A stretch of DNA of 64,000 bases from CAIWHR01 sp963717695 (lineage in GTDB: Bacteria > Pseudomonadota > Gammaproteobacteria > Burkholderiales > Casimicrobiaceae). A program made the translations under genes and the position numbers. The stretch covers positions 124,001 through 188,000 of the forward strand of contig CAVQWR010000007.1 in NCBI GenBank assembly GCA_963717695.1, in the 5' to 3' direction. Shown here in pieces: positions 47,526 through 57,161 of the stretch (position 1 is the first letter of the stretch; every line of letters begins with the position of its first letter). Under the pieces are notes generated by a model. That model was given only the letters and a program-made list of their open reading frames with translations. It was not told where the DNA came from and ran no database searches.

Positions 47526-48101
47526 TCAGCGTTTCTTTTCGTCGTCGGCGGCCGCTTCGTGGGGTGTGGCGAAGTTCGGGAACGGGAACGCCGAGAACAT
47601 CCCGCGCGTCTGGTCCTGCATCCGCTGCTGCATGTCCATGAAGAGCTTCGCGCTCTGCTCGAGATAGTTGCCGAGCATCCCCTGCATCGCCGGCGCCTGC
47701 ATCTGCATGAACTGCTTCCAGAGGTCGGGCGTGATCATCATCTTGTCGCCGTAGATCTGCTTCGCCTGGTCCTGCAGCTTCTTCTGGATCGCGAGGAACG
47801 CCTTGACGTTCTGCTCGATGTAGCTGCCCATGATCGTCTGCTGGGCGCTGCCGTAGAAGCGGATCATCTGGACCAGCATCTCCGAGCTGAACATCGGCAT
47901 GCCGCCGGCCTCTTCCTCGAGGATGATCTGGAGCAGGATCGCCCGCGTGAGATCGTCGCCGGACTTGGCGTCGATGACCTGGAATTCGATGTTTTCCAGC
48001 ACCATCTGCTTGACGTCGGCCAGCGTGATGTACCCGCTGTTCGCGGTGTCGTACAACCGGCGATTGGGATACTTCTTGATGGTTCTGGGCGTGTCGGCCA
48101 T
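47526..48101 (-). CDS. phaR: PHA synthesis repressor
   Basis: The 191-residue protein is the PHA-responsive repressor that controls phasin expression. The N-terminal DNA-binding domain reads TIKKYPNRRLYDTANSGYIT and DVKQMVLENIEFQVIDAKSG, as in the PHA_gran_rgn family. The C-terminal part is helical (MQAPAMQGMLGNYLEQSAKL) and probably binds polymer granules. It is transcribed away from phaP, with shared operator-like sequences between the genes. Reported model for the family: PhaR leaves DNA for granules when PHA accumulates. Confidence 0.93.
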   Translation of the reverse strand: MADTPRTIKKYPNRRLYDTANSGYITLADVKQMVLENIEFQVIDAKSGDDLTRAILLQIILEEEAGGMPMFSSEMLVQMIRFYGSAQQTIMGSYIEQNVKAFLAIQKKLQDQAKQIYGDKMMITPDLWKQFMQMQAPAMQGMLGNYLEQSAKLFMDMQQRMQDQTRGMFSAFPFPNFATPHEAAADDEKKR

Positions 48102-48128
48102 TTGCTGCTCCCTCGGACTGAGACCGCA

Positions 48129-48180
48129 ATTATAACCCGCTGATTTAAAGGGCGTTTGATTTTGGTGCAGCGGGACAAAA
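48129..48180 (-). promoter_or_regulatory. phaR promoter region with operator-like site
   Basis: A perfect TATAAT (-10) read leftward at 48129-48134 has only a weak -35. The sequence TTTGGTGCAGCGGGACAAAA (48161-48180) is a diverged TGCA-type operator at the expected -35 position, suggesting autoregulation. Confidence 0.45.
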
Positions 48181-48187
48181 AACCCTA

Positions 48188-48262
48188 TTGGTGCAGTGCA
48201 GCAAAAAACCCTTGACTACCCCGCCGGCCGTCCCTACAATGCATTTGTGCGGTGCAGCAAAA
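48188..48262 (+). promoter_or_regulatory. phaP promoter flanked by two PhaR-like operators
   Basis: A near-consensus sigma70 promoter, TTGACT (48212-48217), 17-base spacer and TACAAT (48235-48240), is bracketed by TTGGTGCAGTGCAGCAA (48189-48205) upstream and TTGTGCGGTGCAGCAAAA (48245-48262) over the start of transcription. The repeated TGC-TGCAGCAA pattern fits reported PhaR recognition of TGCA-type sequences. Confidence 0.65.
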
Positions 48263-48363
48263 GCACTCTACCACGGATCACCGCGGGGGAGGCGAAGCCG
48301 CCGCAGCGGAACACCAGCCGAGGGTCGCGGGACGACCCATTTCCATCGACGAAAAGGATCGCC

Positions 48364-48909
48364 ATGTACAACGCACCGGAACAATTCGCTGAATTCAACA
48401 AGGCCAATGTCGCGCAAGTGACGAAGCTCGCCGCGCTCGCCATCGAGAACGCCGAGAAGATCGCCAAGCTCAACATCGCCACCGCCAAGGTCGCGCTCGC
48501 GCAGGGCGTCGAAGGCGTGTCGGCGGCGAGCTCGGTCCGTGACGTGCAGGACATGCTCGCGCTCCGCGCGAAGTATGCGGAAAGCGGCGTTGCCGCCGCC
48601 GTCGGCTACTCGAAGACGCTGTACGAATTCGCCTCCGAAGCGCAGGCGCAATACGCGGCGCTCGCCGAGGAATCGTGGAACGCGTACACGAGGGGCCTCG
48701 CCGTCTGGGTCGAGAAGGCCAGCAAGTCTGCCCCGGCCGGCTCGGACGCGGGCTTCAACGCGCTCAAGTCCACCGTCGCCGCGACGACCGCCGCGTTCGA
48801 CCAGTTCCAGAAGGCCACGAAGCAGGTCGTGAGCTTTGCCGATGCGAGCGTCCGCGCAGCTGCGGCGAATGCGTCGAAGGCCGCGCCGAAGGGCCGCAAG
48901 GCCGCGTAA
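48364..48909 (+). CDS. phaP: Phasin
   Basis: This 181-residue helical protein coats PHA granules. The N-terminus MYNAPEQFAEFNKANVAQV and the repeated amphipathic helices (KLAALAIENAEKIAKLNIAT) match the phasin_2 family. The C-terminal tail is Ala/Lys-rich (ASKAAPKGRKAA). ATG at 48364 has AAAGGATCG before it. It is the first gene rightward of the phaR-regulated promoter and is followed by structured RNA. Confidence 0.93.
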   Translation: MYNAPEQFAEFNKANVAQVTKLAALAIENAEKIAKLNIATAKVALAQGVEGVSAASSVRDVQDMLALRAKYAESGVAAAVGYSKTLYEFASEAQAQYAALAEESWNAYTRGLAVWVEKASKSAPAGSDAGFNALKSTVAATTAAFDQFQKATKQVVSFADASVRAAAANASKAAPKGRKAA

Positions 48910-49008
48910 TACCGCCCGACGTCGTGCCGCCGGCCTCGCGTCGCGGCACGTCGCCGGACACGCTGGACGGTCCGCGCAGCGAAGGGCTGACGAGGTTACA
49001 CCCCGGCT

Positions 49009-49036
49009 CTTGAAAACGCGGACCTCGTCCCGATGT
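49009..49036 (+). promoter_or_regulatory. Sigma32-like promoter for the downstream small RNA
   Basis: CTTGAAAA (49009-49016) and CCCGATGT (49029-49036) resemble the heat-shock sigma consensus CTTGAAA and CCCCATNT with normal spacing of about 13 bases. No sigma70 -10 fits the same -35. Confidence 0.4.
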
Positions 49037-49042
49037 AGGGCG

Positions 49043-49121
49043 TGGATGTCTCCTTCTGTATCTTCGTCCTCCTCCTAGAAGATACAGCCTCAAGCCCCGG
49101 CCGCAAGGTCGGGGTTTTTTT
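49043..49121 (+). ncRNA. Candidate small RNA with anti-Shine-Dalgarno loop
   Basis: A hairpin with a perfect 10-bp stem (CTGTATCTTC, 49056-49065; GAAGATACAG, 49078-49087) exposes the loop GTCCTCCTCCTA, complementary to Shine-Dalgarno sequences. It is followed by a terminator. The 5' segment also carries TCTCCTT. Transcription from the sigma32-like promoter would give an RNA of about 79 bases. It could alternatively be the 3' end of the phaP mRNA. Confidence 0.45.
49094..49121 (+). terminator. Rho-independent terminator
   Basis: The stem CCCCGGCC / GGTCGGGG with a GCAA tetraloop is followed by seven T. Confidence 0.9.
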
Positions 49122-49170
49122 GTGCGCGCGAAACGCGACGAGTTCGCGATCGTGCAATCGCGACGTCGAG

Positions 49171-50175
49171 CTACTCCACCTTTCCTATTGCGTGGACCGC
49201 TTCGCCGAGCTTCTGTGAGTCGACTTCCCAGAAGCGCGCGAGCTCGGGCGCATCGAGATACTGGACCGGCGTCTCGACGGTCGTCATCGCGGCGACGAAT
49301 TTCGGATCCGTTGCGGCGACGCGCGCGGCCTCGCGCAGCTTCGCGAGCGCGGACGCGGGCGTGCCCGCAGGCGCGAACAGCGCGGACCACTGGAAGAACA
49401 CCACCGGATAGCCGGACGCGGTGAGCGTCGGCACGTCGGGCAGCGATGCGAGCCGCTTGTCGCCCCACGATGCCAGCACGCGGAGCTTGCCTGCCTTCAC
49501 GTGCTGGACGACCGTCGACGGTCCCGACGCGACGGCATCGATGCTGCCGCCGAGGAGCGCGATGACCGCGGGTCCGGCGCCGGTGTAGGGCACGTGCAGC
49601 AGCCTGATGCCGGCGGCGCTCGCGAACATCTCCATCGGCACGTGCATCGTGCCGTAGTTGCCCGACGATCCATAGCTGATCGCGCCCGGGCGTTTGCGCG
49701 CGTCGGCGACGAAATCGGCAAGCGTCTTCCACGGACTGTCGGCGCGCACCGCGAGCACCGTCGGATCGGCGGTGAAGCGCGCGATCGGCACGAACTGATT
49801 CAGCTGATACATCGGCGCCCGGCCGATCACCTTGTCGGCCTCCGGCAGGATCGAGATCGACGACAGTGCCATCAGGATCGTGTAGCCGTCGGGCTTCGCC
49901 TTGGCGACGTAGCCCATGCCGATGCCGCCGCCTGCGCCCGGCTTGTTCTCGACGACGACCGGCACGCCGAGCGTGCGGCTCATCGCGTCGGCGACGGGTC
50001 GTCCGACGATGTCGGCGACACCGCCCGGCGGGAAGGGCACGACCATCGCGATCGGCTTCGCCGGCCACGGCTCGTCGGCGAATGCCGGCAAGGGCAGCGC
50101 GCCGAGAACGGCGGTGAGCGCCAGCGCTATCAGCGCCACGCAACGAAGTCGACGCACGGCTCCGCGCGGCATCAT
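49171..50175 (-). CDS. Bug/TctC-family tripartite tricarboxylate receptor
   Basis: The 334-residue solute receptor has a signal peptide ending LPAFA-DEPWP. The Bug fold is evident: PIAMVVPFPPGGVADIVGR, VVVENKPGAGGGIGMGYVAK, then the ligand loop YGSSGNYGTMHVPMEMF and HVPYTGAGPAVIALLGG. Such receptors deliver carboxylates to TctAB permeases, but no permease is encoded here. The start overlaps the upstream gene stop (ATGA), so translation is coupled. Confidence 0.88.
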   Translation of the reverse strand: MMPRGAVRRLRCVALIALALTAVLGALPLPAFADEPWPAKPIAMVVPFPPGGVADIVGRPVADAMSRTLGVPVVVENKPGAGGGIGMGYVAKAKPDGYTILMALSSISILPEADKVIGRAPMYQLNQFVPIARFTADPTVLAVRADSPWKTLADFVADARKRPGAISYGSSGNYGTMHVPMEMFASAAGIRLLHVPYTGAGPAVIALLGGSIDAVASGPSTVVQHVKAGKLRVLASWGDKRLASLPDVPTLTASGYPVVFFQWSALFAPAGTPASALAKLREAARVAATDPKFVAAMTTVETPVQYLDAPELARFWEVDSQKLGEAVHAIGKVE

Positions 50176-50631
50176 TTCGACGGCGAGCATTCGACACCCG
50201 TCTCCTTGCAGACGCGGAGCACGCTGCTGAGGACGAGCGCGGCCGCGTTCGGCTGATCGCCGGTATGCGCCGACGAGATCATGAGATGGGTGAGGTTGTC
50301 GCCGATGCTGCTCACCTTGATGCCGGCGATCTGCTGGCCATTGGTGAACTGGACGACGTGATCGGCCGGATTCTCCTGCGTCACGGTGACGCCCTGCGTG
50401 TTGCCGCGCAGGCCGCGCAGCACCGCATCCCACACCTTGTCCGCGGGCGCCTCCAGCATCACCGCGGCGGAATCGTAGCTCGCGCCGTTGCCGCCCTGCG
50501 ACTGCGACATCTGCTCGACGCGGCCGACGACCTTCCGCGCGACCAGCACCCACTGCGCCTCCGCGAAGCCGGAGGCCAGCAACGCGACGATGGCGACGAC
50601 GACGCACGCCGGACGCGATTTCGTTTCGCAT
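50172..50631 (-). CDS. Secreted protein of unknown function, one frameshift at the N-terminus
   Basis: After removing one A from an AAA run just past the ATG, the protein begins MRTKSRPACVVVAIVALLAS, a signal peptide. The ATG at 50631 then has GGAGG seven bases upstream. The mature part contains AAVMLEAPADKVWDAVLRGL and NPADHVVQFTNGQQIAGIKV and ends TGVECSPSK. This looks like a small START-like or ligand-binding domain, but I cannot name it. It overlaps the Bug receptor gene by 4 bases. Confidence 0.6.
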
Positions 50632-50811
50632 GCAATCCTCCCTGGACAGGCGTGATGGCGGAACGAAGCGCACGGTCCGCGCGCCTGCAGATCGTGTCGA
50701 ACCCGTGCCGGCGATTATTCGCCAGCGCTCCTGACGTGACAAGGGCGACGGCCCCTGTGGGCGGTCGCCCCTGCGTACTTCCGGATCCCGATTTGCCCGG
50801 GAAGAGGACCG

Positions 50812-51566
50812 TCAGAACATGTGCTGGCCGCCGTTGATCGCGATGTTGGCGCCGGTGACGAACGCCGCCTCGTCGCTCGACAGGTACGCGACGAGTCCCG
50901 CGACTTCCTCGGGCTTGCCGAGGCGGCCCATCGGAATCTGCGGAATGATCTTGCTGTCGAGCACTTCCTTCGGAATCGCCATCACCATCTTCGTGCCGAT
51001 GTAGCCCGGGCGAGATCGTGTTGACGGTGACGCCCTTGCGCGCGACCTCGAGCGCCAGCGCCTTGGTGAAGCCGTGCATGCCGGCCTTCGCCGCCGAGTA
51101 GTTGACCTGGCCGAACGCGCCCTTCTGGCCGTTCACCGACGAGATGTTGATGATCCGGCCCCAGCCGCGGTCGACCATGCTGTCGCAGACCTGCTTCGTC
51201 ATGTTGAAGCAGGAGTCGAGGTTGGTCTTGATCACGGCGTCCCAGTTGCACCTTGTCCATCTTCTTGAACGTGATGTCGCGCGTGATGCCGGCGTTGTTG
51301 ACGAGCACGTCGATCGGGCCGACCTCCTTCACGACCACCGCGGCGCAGGCGGCGCACGAGTCGAGTCGGCGACGTCGCAGGGATACGCGCGGAATCCGTA
51401 GCCCATCTTGTTCATCCCGTCGAGCCATTCGTGCGCCTTGGTGTTGCCCGGGCGAATGCGTGGTGACGACCTTGTAGCCCAGCGCCGCGAGCTTGATGCA
51501 GATCGCCTCGCCGAGGCCGCCCATGCCGCCGGTGACGAGTGCGACGCGTGAAATCTTCAATGGCAT
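50812..51566 (-). CDS. phaB: Acetoacetyl-CoA reductase, frameshifted
   Basis: The enzyme reduces acetoacetyl-CoA to (R)-3-hydroxybutyryl-CoA with NADPH for PHA synthesis. It is a short-chain dehydrogenase with the cofactor loop TGGMGGLGEAICIKLA, the NNAG motif (VLVNNAGITRDITF), the catalytic Ser/Tyr/Lys around NISSVNGQKGAFGQVNYSAA, and an end reading TGANIAINGGQHMF. At least four shifts (about 51450, 51365, 51250, 51010) must be joined. GGAGGAGAAG precedes the ATG. It lies downstream of phaC in the same direction. Confidence 0.88.
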
Positions 51567-51716
51567 TTTGCTTCTCCTCCGGGATGAATCGTTCGGTTCG
51601 TGGCTGCGACCTTGTTATCCCGCATCTGAACTCGCGGCGCGGCGGGTGAGGCAAGGCCGCACCGGGTCAGAAGCGCGCGTGCGACGCGCGCGTCGCAGCG
51701 TCGCTGACGTTCCCCG

Positions 51717-53516
51717 TCAGGCCGACTCCCGCACGTAGCGTCCCGGCGCGGCTCCGAGCGGCTGGTGTGCTGCGTCGCCGCAAGCGTGCAGGCGCCGGGC
51801 GCATCGCGCCGCCGTGGCCGCGCAGCCATGCGCCCCAGTGCGGCCACCAGCTGCCCGGCATGCGAGCTCGCGCGCGCGAGCCAGTCGTCGGGCAGGTCGG
51901 TGAGGAGCTCGTTGGTCCAGTAGTTGCGCCGGTCCCTTGGCCGGCGGATTGACGACGCCGGCGATGTGGCCCGACGCGCCCAGCACGAAGGTCGGCTCGC
52001 CGCCCAGCAGCGCGGTCGTCCGGTAGGCCGAGCGCCACGGCACGATGTGGTCGTCGCGCGACGCGTAGACGTAGGCGGGCAGCGGCGATCCGCGCCGAGA
52101 TCGATGCGCTCGCCGCACATCGTCAGCGCACCGGGCTCGATGCAGCCGGTTGTCGAGATAGAGGTTGCGCAGGTAGTAGACGTACATCGGGCCCGGCAGG
52201 TTCGCGGAGTCGCCGTTCCAGTACAGGAGGTCGAACGCCGGCGGCGTCTCGCCCTTGAGGTAGTTGTTGACGACGTAGTTCCAGACGAGGTCGTTGGCGC
52301 GCAGGCTCGCGAAGGCGCCGGCGAGCTCGCTGCCGTGCACGCGCTCGCCCGCCAGCAGCGCGGGCTCGCGCGCCGTCGAGAAACTCGCGCGAGACGTAGA
52401 CGCCGATCTCGCCCGGGTCGGCGAAGTCGAGCATCGTGGTGAGAAGCGTCGCCGATTCGACCGAGTGATCGCGGCGCGCCGCGAGCACGGCGAGCGCGCA
52501 CGCGAGCAGCGTGCCGCCGACGCAGAACCCCAGCGTGTTGACCGTCGCGGTGCCGGCGATCGCTTTCGCGATGCCCGATGGCGGTCGAGCACGCCCTGCT
52601 CGAGGTAGTCGTCCCAGGTCAGGCGCCGAGCTTCGCGGCGGAATGTTGCGCCACGAGATCATGAACACCGTGTGGCCCTGGTCCGACCGCCTAGCGCACG
52701 AACGAATTGTCCGGCTGGAGGTCGAGGATGTAGTACTTGTTGATGCACGGCGGAACGATCAGCAGCGGGCGCCGATGCACCTTCGGCGTCGTCGGCGCGT
52801 ACTGGATCAGCTCGATCAGCGTCGTTGCGGTACACGACGCTCGCCGGGCGTGATGGCGAGGTTGCGTCCGACCGCGAAGGCGCGCTCGTCGGTCATCGAG
52901 ATGCGGCCGATGCGCGCGTCGGCGGCGAGATTCGCCATGCCCTGCGCGAGGCTCGCGCCCTCGGTCGCCAGCGCGCGCTTCAGCACGTCCGGATTCGTCG
53001 CCGGGAAATTCGACGGCGCGATCGCGTCGACGAACTGGCGGGTGGCGAAGGCGAGCCGCTGCTTCTGCTGCGTCGGGCAGCGGCGCGAGCGCCGCGAGCT
53101 CGGTCAGATATTCGCTCGCAGAGCAGATAGCCCTGCTTCAGCAGCGCGAAATAGGGCAGCTCGCTCCACTCCGGCGCCGCGAAGCGGCGGTCGCCCGGCG
53201 CCGGCGCGACGATCTCCGGAATGCGCGGTCGCCGGGCCGGCGATGGCGCGCGGCTTCCGCGGCTTTCCACAGTGCGGCTGAATTGCGCTTCGGCCGCGCG
53301 CGTTGAGCGCGGCGAGCGCCTTCGCGTCGATGCGCCGCGGGCGGCATCGGCCGCGGCAGCGGCGGACGGATCCGGCGTTCCGCGCGCCGGCGGCGTGCCC
53401 GGCATCCATCGCGCGCCGGTCCACCAGCGTGCAGCCATTCGCCGCCTGCGCAGCTGCCAGTCCTCGGCGAGCGCCTGCCATGGATTCGGTCGCGACCGCC
53501 GCGGCGCTTCGCGCAT
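51717..53516 (-). CDS. phaC: Class I polyhydroxyalkanoate synthase, frameshifted
   Basis: The synthase polymerises hydroxyacyl-CoA into granules. Spliced length is about 600 residues, right for class I. Visible elements: DRRFAAPEWSELPYFALLKQ in the N-terminal domain, the catalytic Cys in LGFCVGGTLLACALAV, the catalytic Asp in YASRDDHIVPWRSAY, and the His in VLGASGHIAGVVNPPAKG. Many frame changes are needed from 53.3 to 51.8 kb. The end reads GAAPGRYVRESA. Start is ATG at 53516, 14 bases after the ZIP gene stop. No thiolase gene (phaA) is present in the window. Confidence 0.88.
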
Positions 53517-53529
53517 GACGAGCTGCGGC

Positions 53530-54329
53530 TCAGTGCTCGAGCGCCGCGTGCGCGACGGCGATGATCGCCGATGCCGAGGCCGATCAGCACGAGCTGCTTC
53601 GCCGTCTCGAGCGGCTCGGGGCGGCGATGCAGGCTGGGGATGAGGTCGGCGACGGCGACGTAGAGCAGGCTCGCGGCGGCGATCGCGAGCACCGTCGGCA
53701 GCATGTGCTGCATGTCGGCGAGCGCGAAGTATCCGGCGAGCGCGCCGACCAGCGTCGCAAGGCCCGCGGCGACGTTGTAGGCGAATGCCCGCGGCCGCGA
53801 ATAGCCCGAATGCAGCAGCACCGCGAAATCGCCGACCTGCTGCGGCACCGCGTGCGCGACGATCGCGACGCGTCGCCGCGACGCCGAGCGCCGTACTGGC
53901 GAGGAACGACGCGGCGATCACGACGCCGTCGCAGAAATTGTGGACGCTCGTGCCGATCAGGATCATCAGCCCGGAGCGGCCCTGGTCGGCGCCGTGGTGC
54001 GCGTGCAGCGCGTGATCGTGCTCGGACTCGTCGCTCGTCCTCGCGGTGCTCGTCGTGGCCGTGCGCGTGCCGCCACAGCACGAGCTTTTCCAGCAGGAAG
54101 AACGCGAGGAGGCCGGCCAGCACCGTGCATCATCACGCGCTCGGCGCTGCCCGTTTCGAGCGCGTGCGGCAGCAGCTCGAGGAACACCGCGCCGAGCAGC
54201 GCGCCGACGGCGAACGAGACGAGCCGCGAGATCCAGCGACGGTGCAGCGCGAGCGTGCCGGCGGCGGCGAGCGTCGCGAGCACGCCGCCGGACGCGGCGG
54301 CCAGCAGGATTTGCGTGAAGGTCGATCAC
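53530..54329 (-). CDS. ZIP-family metal transporter, frameshifted
   Basis: This is a metal ion permease for zinc or iron. Helix pairs include WISRLVSFAVGALLGAVFLE, a His-rich cytosolic loop (HAHGHDEHREDE) and the family motif SVHNFCDGVVIAASFLAS. After further shifts come QVGDFAVLLHSGYSRPRAF and ADLIPSLHR. The start is uncertain because a shift hides it: GTG at 54329 is the best guess. It lies just before phaC and may be its operon leader, though a functional link to PHA is not expected. Confidence 0.75.
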
Positions 54330-54420
54330 GGGCGGTGGTGGGCGTCGTGGCGGCGCGGCAGCGCGAATGCGCGCGACGCCGGCAGGCACGAGCGTCGCAT
54401 TATACGTACCGGGGCGTGCC

Positions 54421-55223
54421 TCAGGGCCTCGCTCGAGCCAGACCAGCGTGGCCATCCGTCCCGATAGCTGCGTCGCGGCGAAACGAAAAGAAGCGCGCCG
54501 ACTCGTCGTCGTGCAGAAGCCGCCGCCCGTGACGGCGCTGACACCCGCGCGCGGCGAGCCGTCGCGCGGGCGAGCGCCGTAGAGATCGGCGGGCCACTTG
54601 CCGGGCGCTCCGCGCGACGAACGCGTGCGGCCGCATCGGCATCGCGCGCGCAGAACGCGGCGTGGACGTCGGCGCCGACTTCGAACGCGCGCGGGCCCGA
54701 TGCGCGGGACCGAGCCACGCCATGCACGTCGCGCGGCGGCACACCGAGGTCGCGCAGTGCGGCGAGCGTCGCCTCGAGCACGCCCGCCGCGAGTCCGCGC
54801 CAGCCGGCGTGCGCGACGCCGACGGCGCGTGCCGTGGCGGTCGGCGAACAGCACCGGCAGGCAATCGGCGGTGAGCACCGCGCAGACGACGCCCGGCATC
54901 GCGCGTCACCGCGGCGTCGGCGGCGGGACGCCGCATCGGTGCGCGTCGCCGTCGAGCACGGCGACGTCGTCGCCGTGCACCTGAGCGAGCCAGACCGGCG
55001 CCGCGGGCAGGAACGCCCGCAGCCGGCGGCGATTCTCGGCGACGGCCGTCCGGATCGTCGCCCGAATGTCGCGCGAGGTTCATCGTCGCGTATTCGCCGG
55101 CCGACACGCCGCCATGCGCGCGTCGTCACCAGCGCGCGCACGCCGGCGCGCGCGGCCAGTCCGGAACGATCCAGTCGAGCCCGGCGTCGCGAACGCGCGC
55201 CTCCAGCGCGTCGAGTGCGTCAC
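54421..55223 (-). CDS. pgeF: Purine nucleoside phosphorylase/multicopper oxidase-like protein (YfiH/PgeF), frameshifted
   Basis: This is a YfiH/PgeF protein, whose family includes a peptidoglycan-editing factor and nucleoside-processing members. The metal/catalytic motif CLPVLFAD in the TADCLPVLF stretch, AVGVAHAGWRGLAAGVLEA and VSAVTGGGFC mark the family. N-terminal sequence GLDWIVPDWPRAP appears near 55170. Several shifts (near 55140, 54900, 54850, 54560, 54450) must be joined. It starts by overlapping the end of rluD (GTGA), a common arrangement. Confidence 0.75.
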
Positions 55224-56193
55224 GACTTCTCCGCCGTGGGTGGCTTCGCGCAGCGACGCGAGCAGCGCCTCGAAGTCGTGCGGCAAGGGCGAGGTGAACG
55301 CGCAGTGACTTGCGCGTGACGGGATGCTGAAGCTCGAGCCGCGCCGCGTGCAGCGCCTGGCGCCCGAAGCGCAGCGGATTGCGGCGCGGCGTAGGTCGGG
55401 TCGCCGACGAGCGGATGACCGAGCGAGGCGAGATGCACGCGGATCTGGTGCGTGCGTCCGGTTTCCAGCCGGCACGCGAGCAGCGTGGCCGTGCCGAAGC
55501 GCTCGGATCACGCGGTAGTGCGTGCGCGCCGGCTTGCCGCTCGCGACGACCGCCATCGTCGTGCGCCGCGTCGGATGGCGGCCGATCGGCGCGTCGACGA
55601 TGCCGCCGCGCGCGATGTCGCCGGCCGCGAGCGCCAGGTATTCGCGCGTCACCGTGCGCGCCTGCAGCTGGCGCACGAGATCGGTCTGCGCCGTCGAGCG
55701 TCTTGGCGACGACCATGAGGCCGCTCGTGTCCTTGTCGAGCCGATGGACGATGCCGGCGCGCGGCAGCGCGGCGAGCGGCGGCGGCGTGGTGCAGCAGCG
55801 CGTTCTGCAGCGTGCCGGCGCGATTGCCCGCTCCCGGATGCACGACGAGTCCCGCGGGCTTGTCGATGACGAGCAGCGCGTCATCCTCGTGCACGATCGC
55901 GAGCGCGATCGCTTCGGGCGCCGGCACGTCGTGGACCGCGTCCGGAACGATGGCGACGACGACGCGCTCGCCGCCGCGGACCTTCTGCGTCGCGAGCGGA
56001 ACCTGTCCGTCGACCATCACCTGGCCGGCGTCGATCCACGCCCGCAGGCGGCTGCGCGAATACCGGGGCAGCGCCTTCGCCAGCGCCGCGTCGAAGCGCG
56101 AGCCGACCGCATCGTGGGAAAGCGTCAGCGCGATCGAGTCGGCGCGGCGCGGCGGGTGGAGGAATCGGCGCTCGGTGTGGTGCGTGGGCTCAG
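55220..56193 (-). CDS. rluD: 23S rRNA pseudouridine synthase D, frameshifted
   Basis: RluD converts uridines in helix 69 of 23S rRNA to pseudouridine. The S4 domain shows LPRYSRSRLRAWIDAGQVMV. The catalytic loop is IVHRLDKDTSGLMVVAKTL with the active Asp. Further segments carry DALLVIDKPAGLVVHPGAGN and HLASLGHPLVGDPTY. Frames change repeatedly between 55900 and 55250. No ATG fits the N-terminal frame, so the start near 56193 is approximate. It is divergent from bamD, which is usual in betaproteobacteria. Confidence 0.8.
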
Positions 56194-56257
56194 GGGAACC
56201 TCGGGCGAGGGGGCGGGTCGGTTATAATTCGCGATCCAGACGGAGCCAGTCGAACCA

Positions 56258-57149
56258 ATGCCGCACCCCACGATTCAAGCAATGCCTCCGGCGCCGCGCG
56301 CGTCGCCGCACGCCGCGGCTTCCTCGCGCTCACGCTCGCGCTGGCATTCGTGGTCGCCGGCTGCGACCTCCTGCCCGAAGTGAAGGACGAGACTGCCGGC
56401 TGGACCGCCGAGCGCCTCTACGCCGACGCGCACTCGCTGATGCGGCAGGGGAATTATACGCAGGCCGTCAAGATGTTCGAGACGCTGGAGTCGCGCTACC
56501 CGTACGGGCGCTACGCGCAGCAGGCGATCCTCGAGTCGGCGTACTCGAACTACCGCGCCGGCGAGACGGCGGCGGCGGTCGCGCAGTGCGACCGCTTCAT
56601 CCGCACCTATCCCAATCATCCCAACGTCGACTACATGTATTACCTCAAGGGCCTCGTGTATTTCCGCGAGGACCAGGGCCTCCTGGGATACGTCTACGAG
56701 CTCGACCTGTCCGAGCGCGAGCCGAAGGCGATGCGCGAGTCCTATGCGGCGTTCAAGGACCTGATCGCCAAGTTCCCGGACAGCAAGTACGCGCCGGATG
56801 CGCGCGACCGGATGCGCTATCTCACCAACGCGCTCGCGATGTACGACGTGCACGTCGCCGAGTACTACTACAACCGCGGCGCCTACGTGGCCGCGGTCAA
56901 CCGCGCGCAGACGTCGCTGACGACCTATCCGCAGACGCCCGCCAACGAGGCTGCGCTGATCATGATGGTGCAGGCGTACGACCGGCTCGGGATGATCCAG
57001 CTGCGCGACGATGCCCGCGCCATCCTCGCGAAGACGTATCCGGAAAGCCCGTTCCTCACGGGCGCCGACAGCGCCCGTGGTGGAAGTTCTGGTCGAAGCG
57101 CGCCTACGTCGCGCCGAGCGACGCGAAGCCCTGGTGGCAGCTCTACTAG
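56258..57149 (+). CDS. bamD: Outer membrane assembly lipoprotein BamD, frameshifted ends
   Basis: BamD is a TPR lipoprotein of the BAM complex that inserts outer-membrane proteins. The lipobox is LALAFVVAGCDLLPE. TPR segments include TAERLYADAHSLMRQGNYTQ, AVKMFETLESRYPYGRYAQQ and FIRTYPNHPNVDYMYYLKGL. One shift near 56268 links the ATG to the signal peptide, and one near 57080 leads to the conserved end RPWWKFWSKRAYVAPSDAKP. Spliced length is about 297 residues. Confidence 0.85.
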
Positions 57150-57161
57150 TCTGACGGCGCA

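Noticed and set aside
50743..50770. GGGCGAC/GTCGCCC hairpin between phaB and the next gene as terminator
   Set aside because: The U-tract is absent, so termination cannot be claimed.
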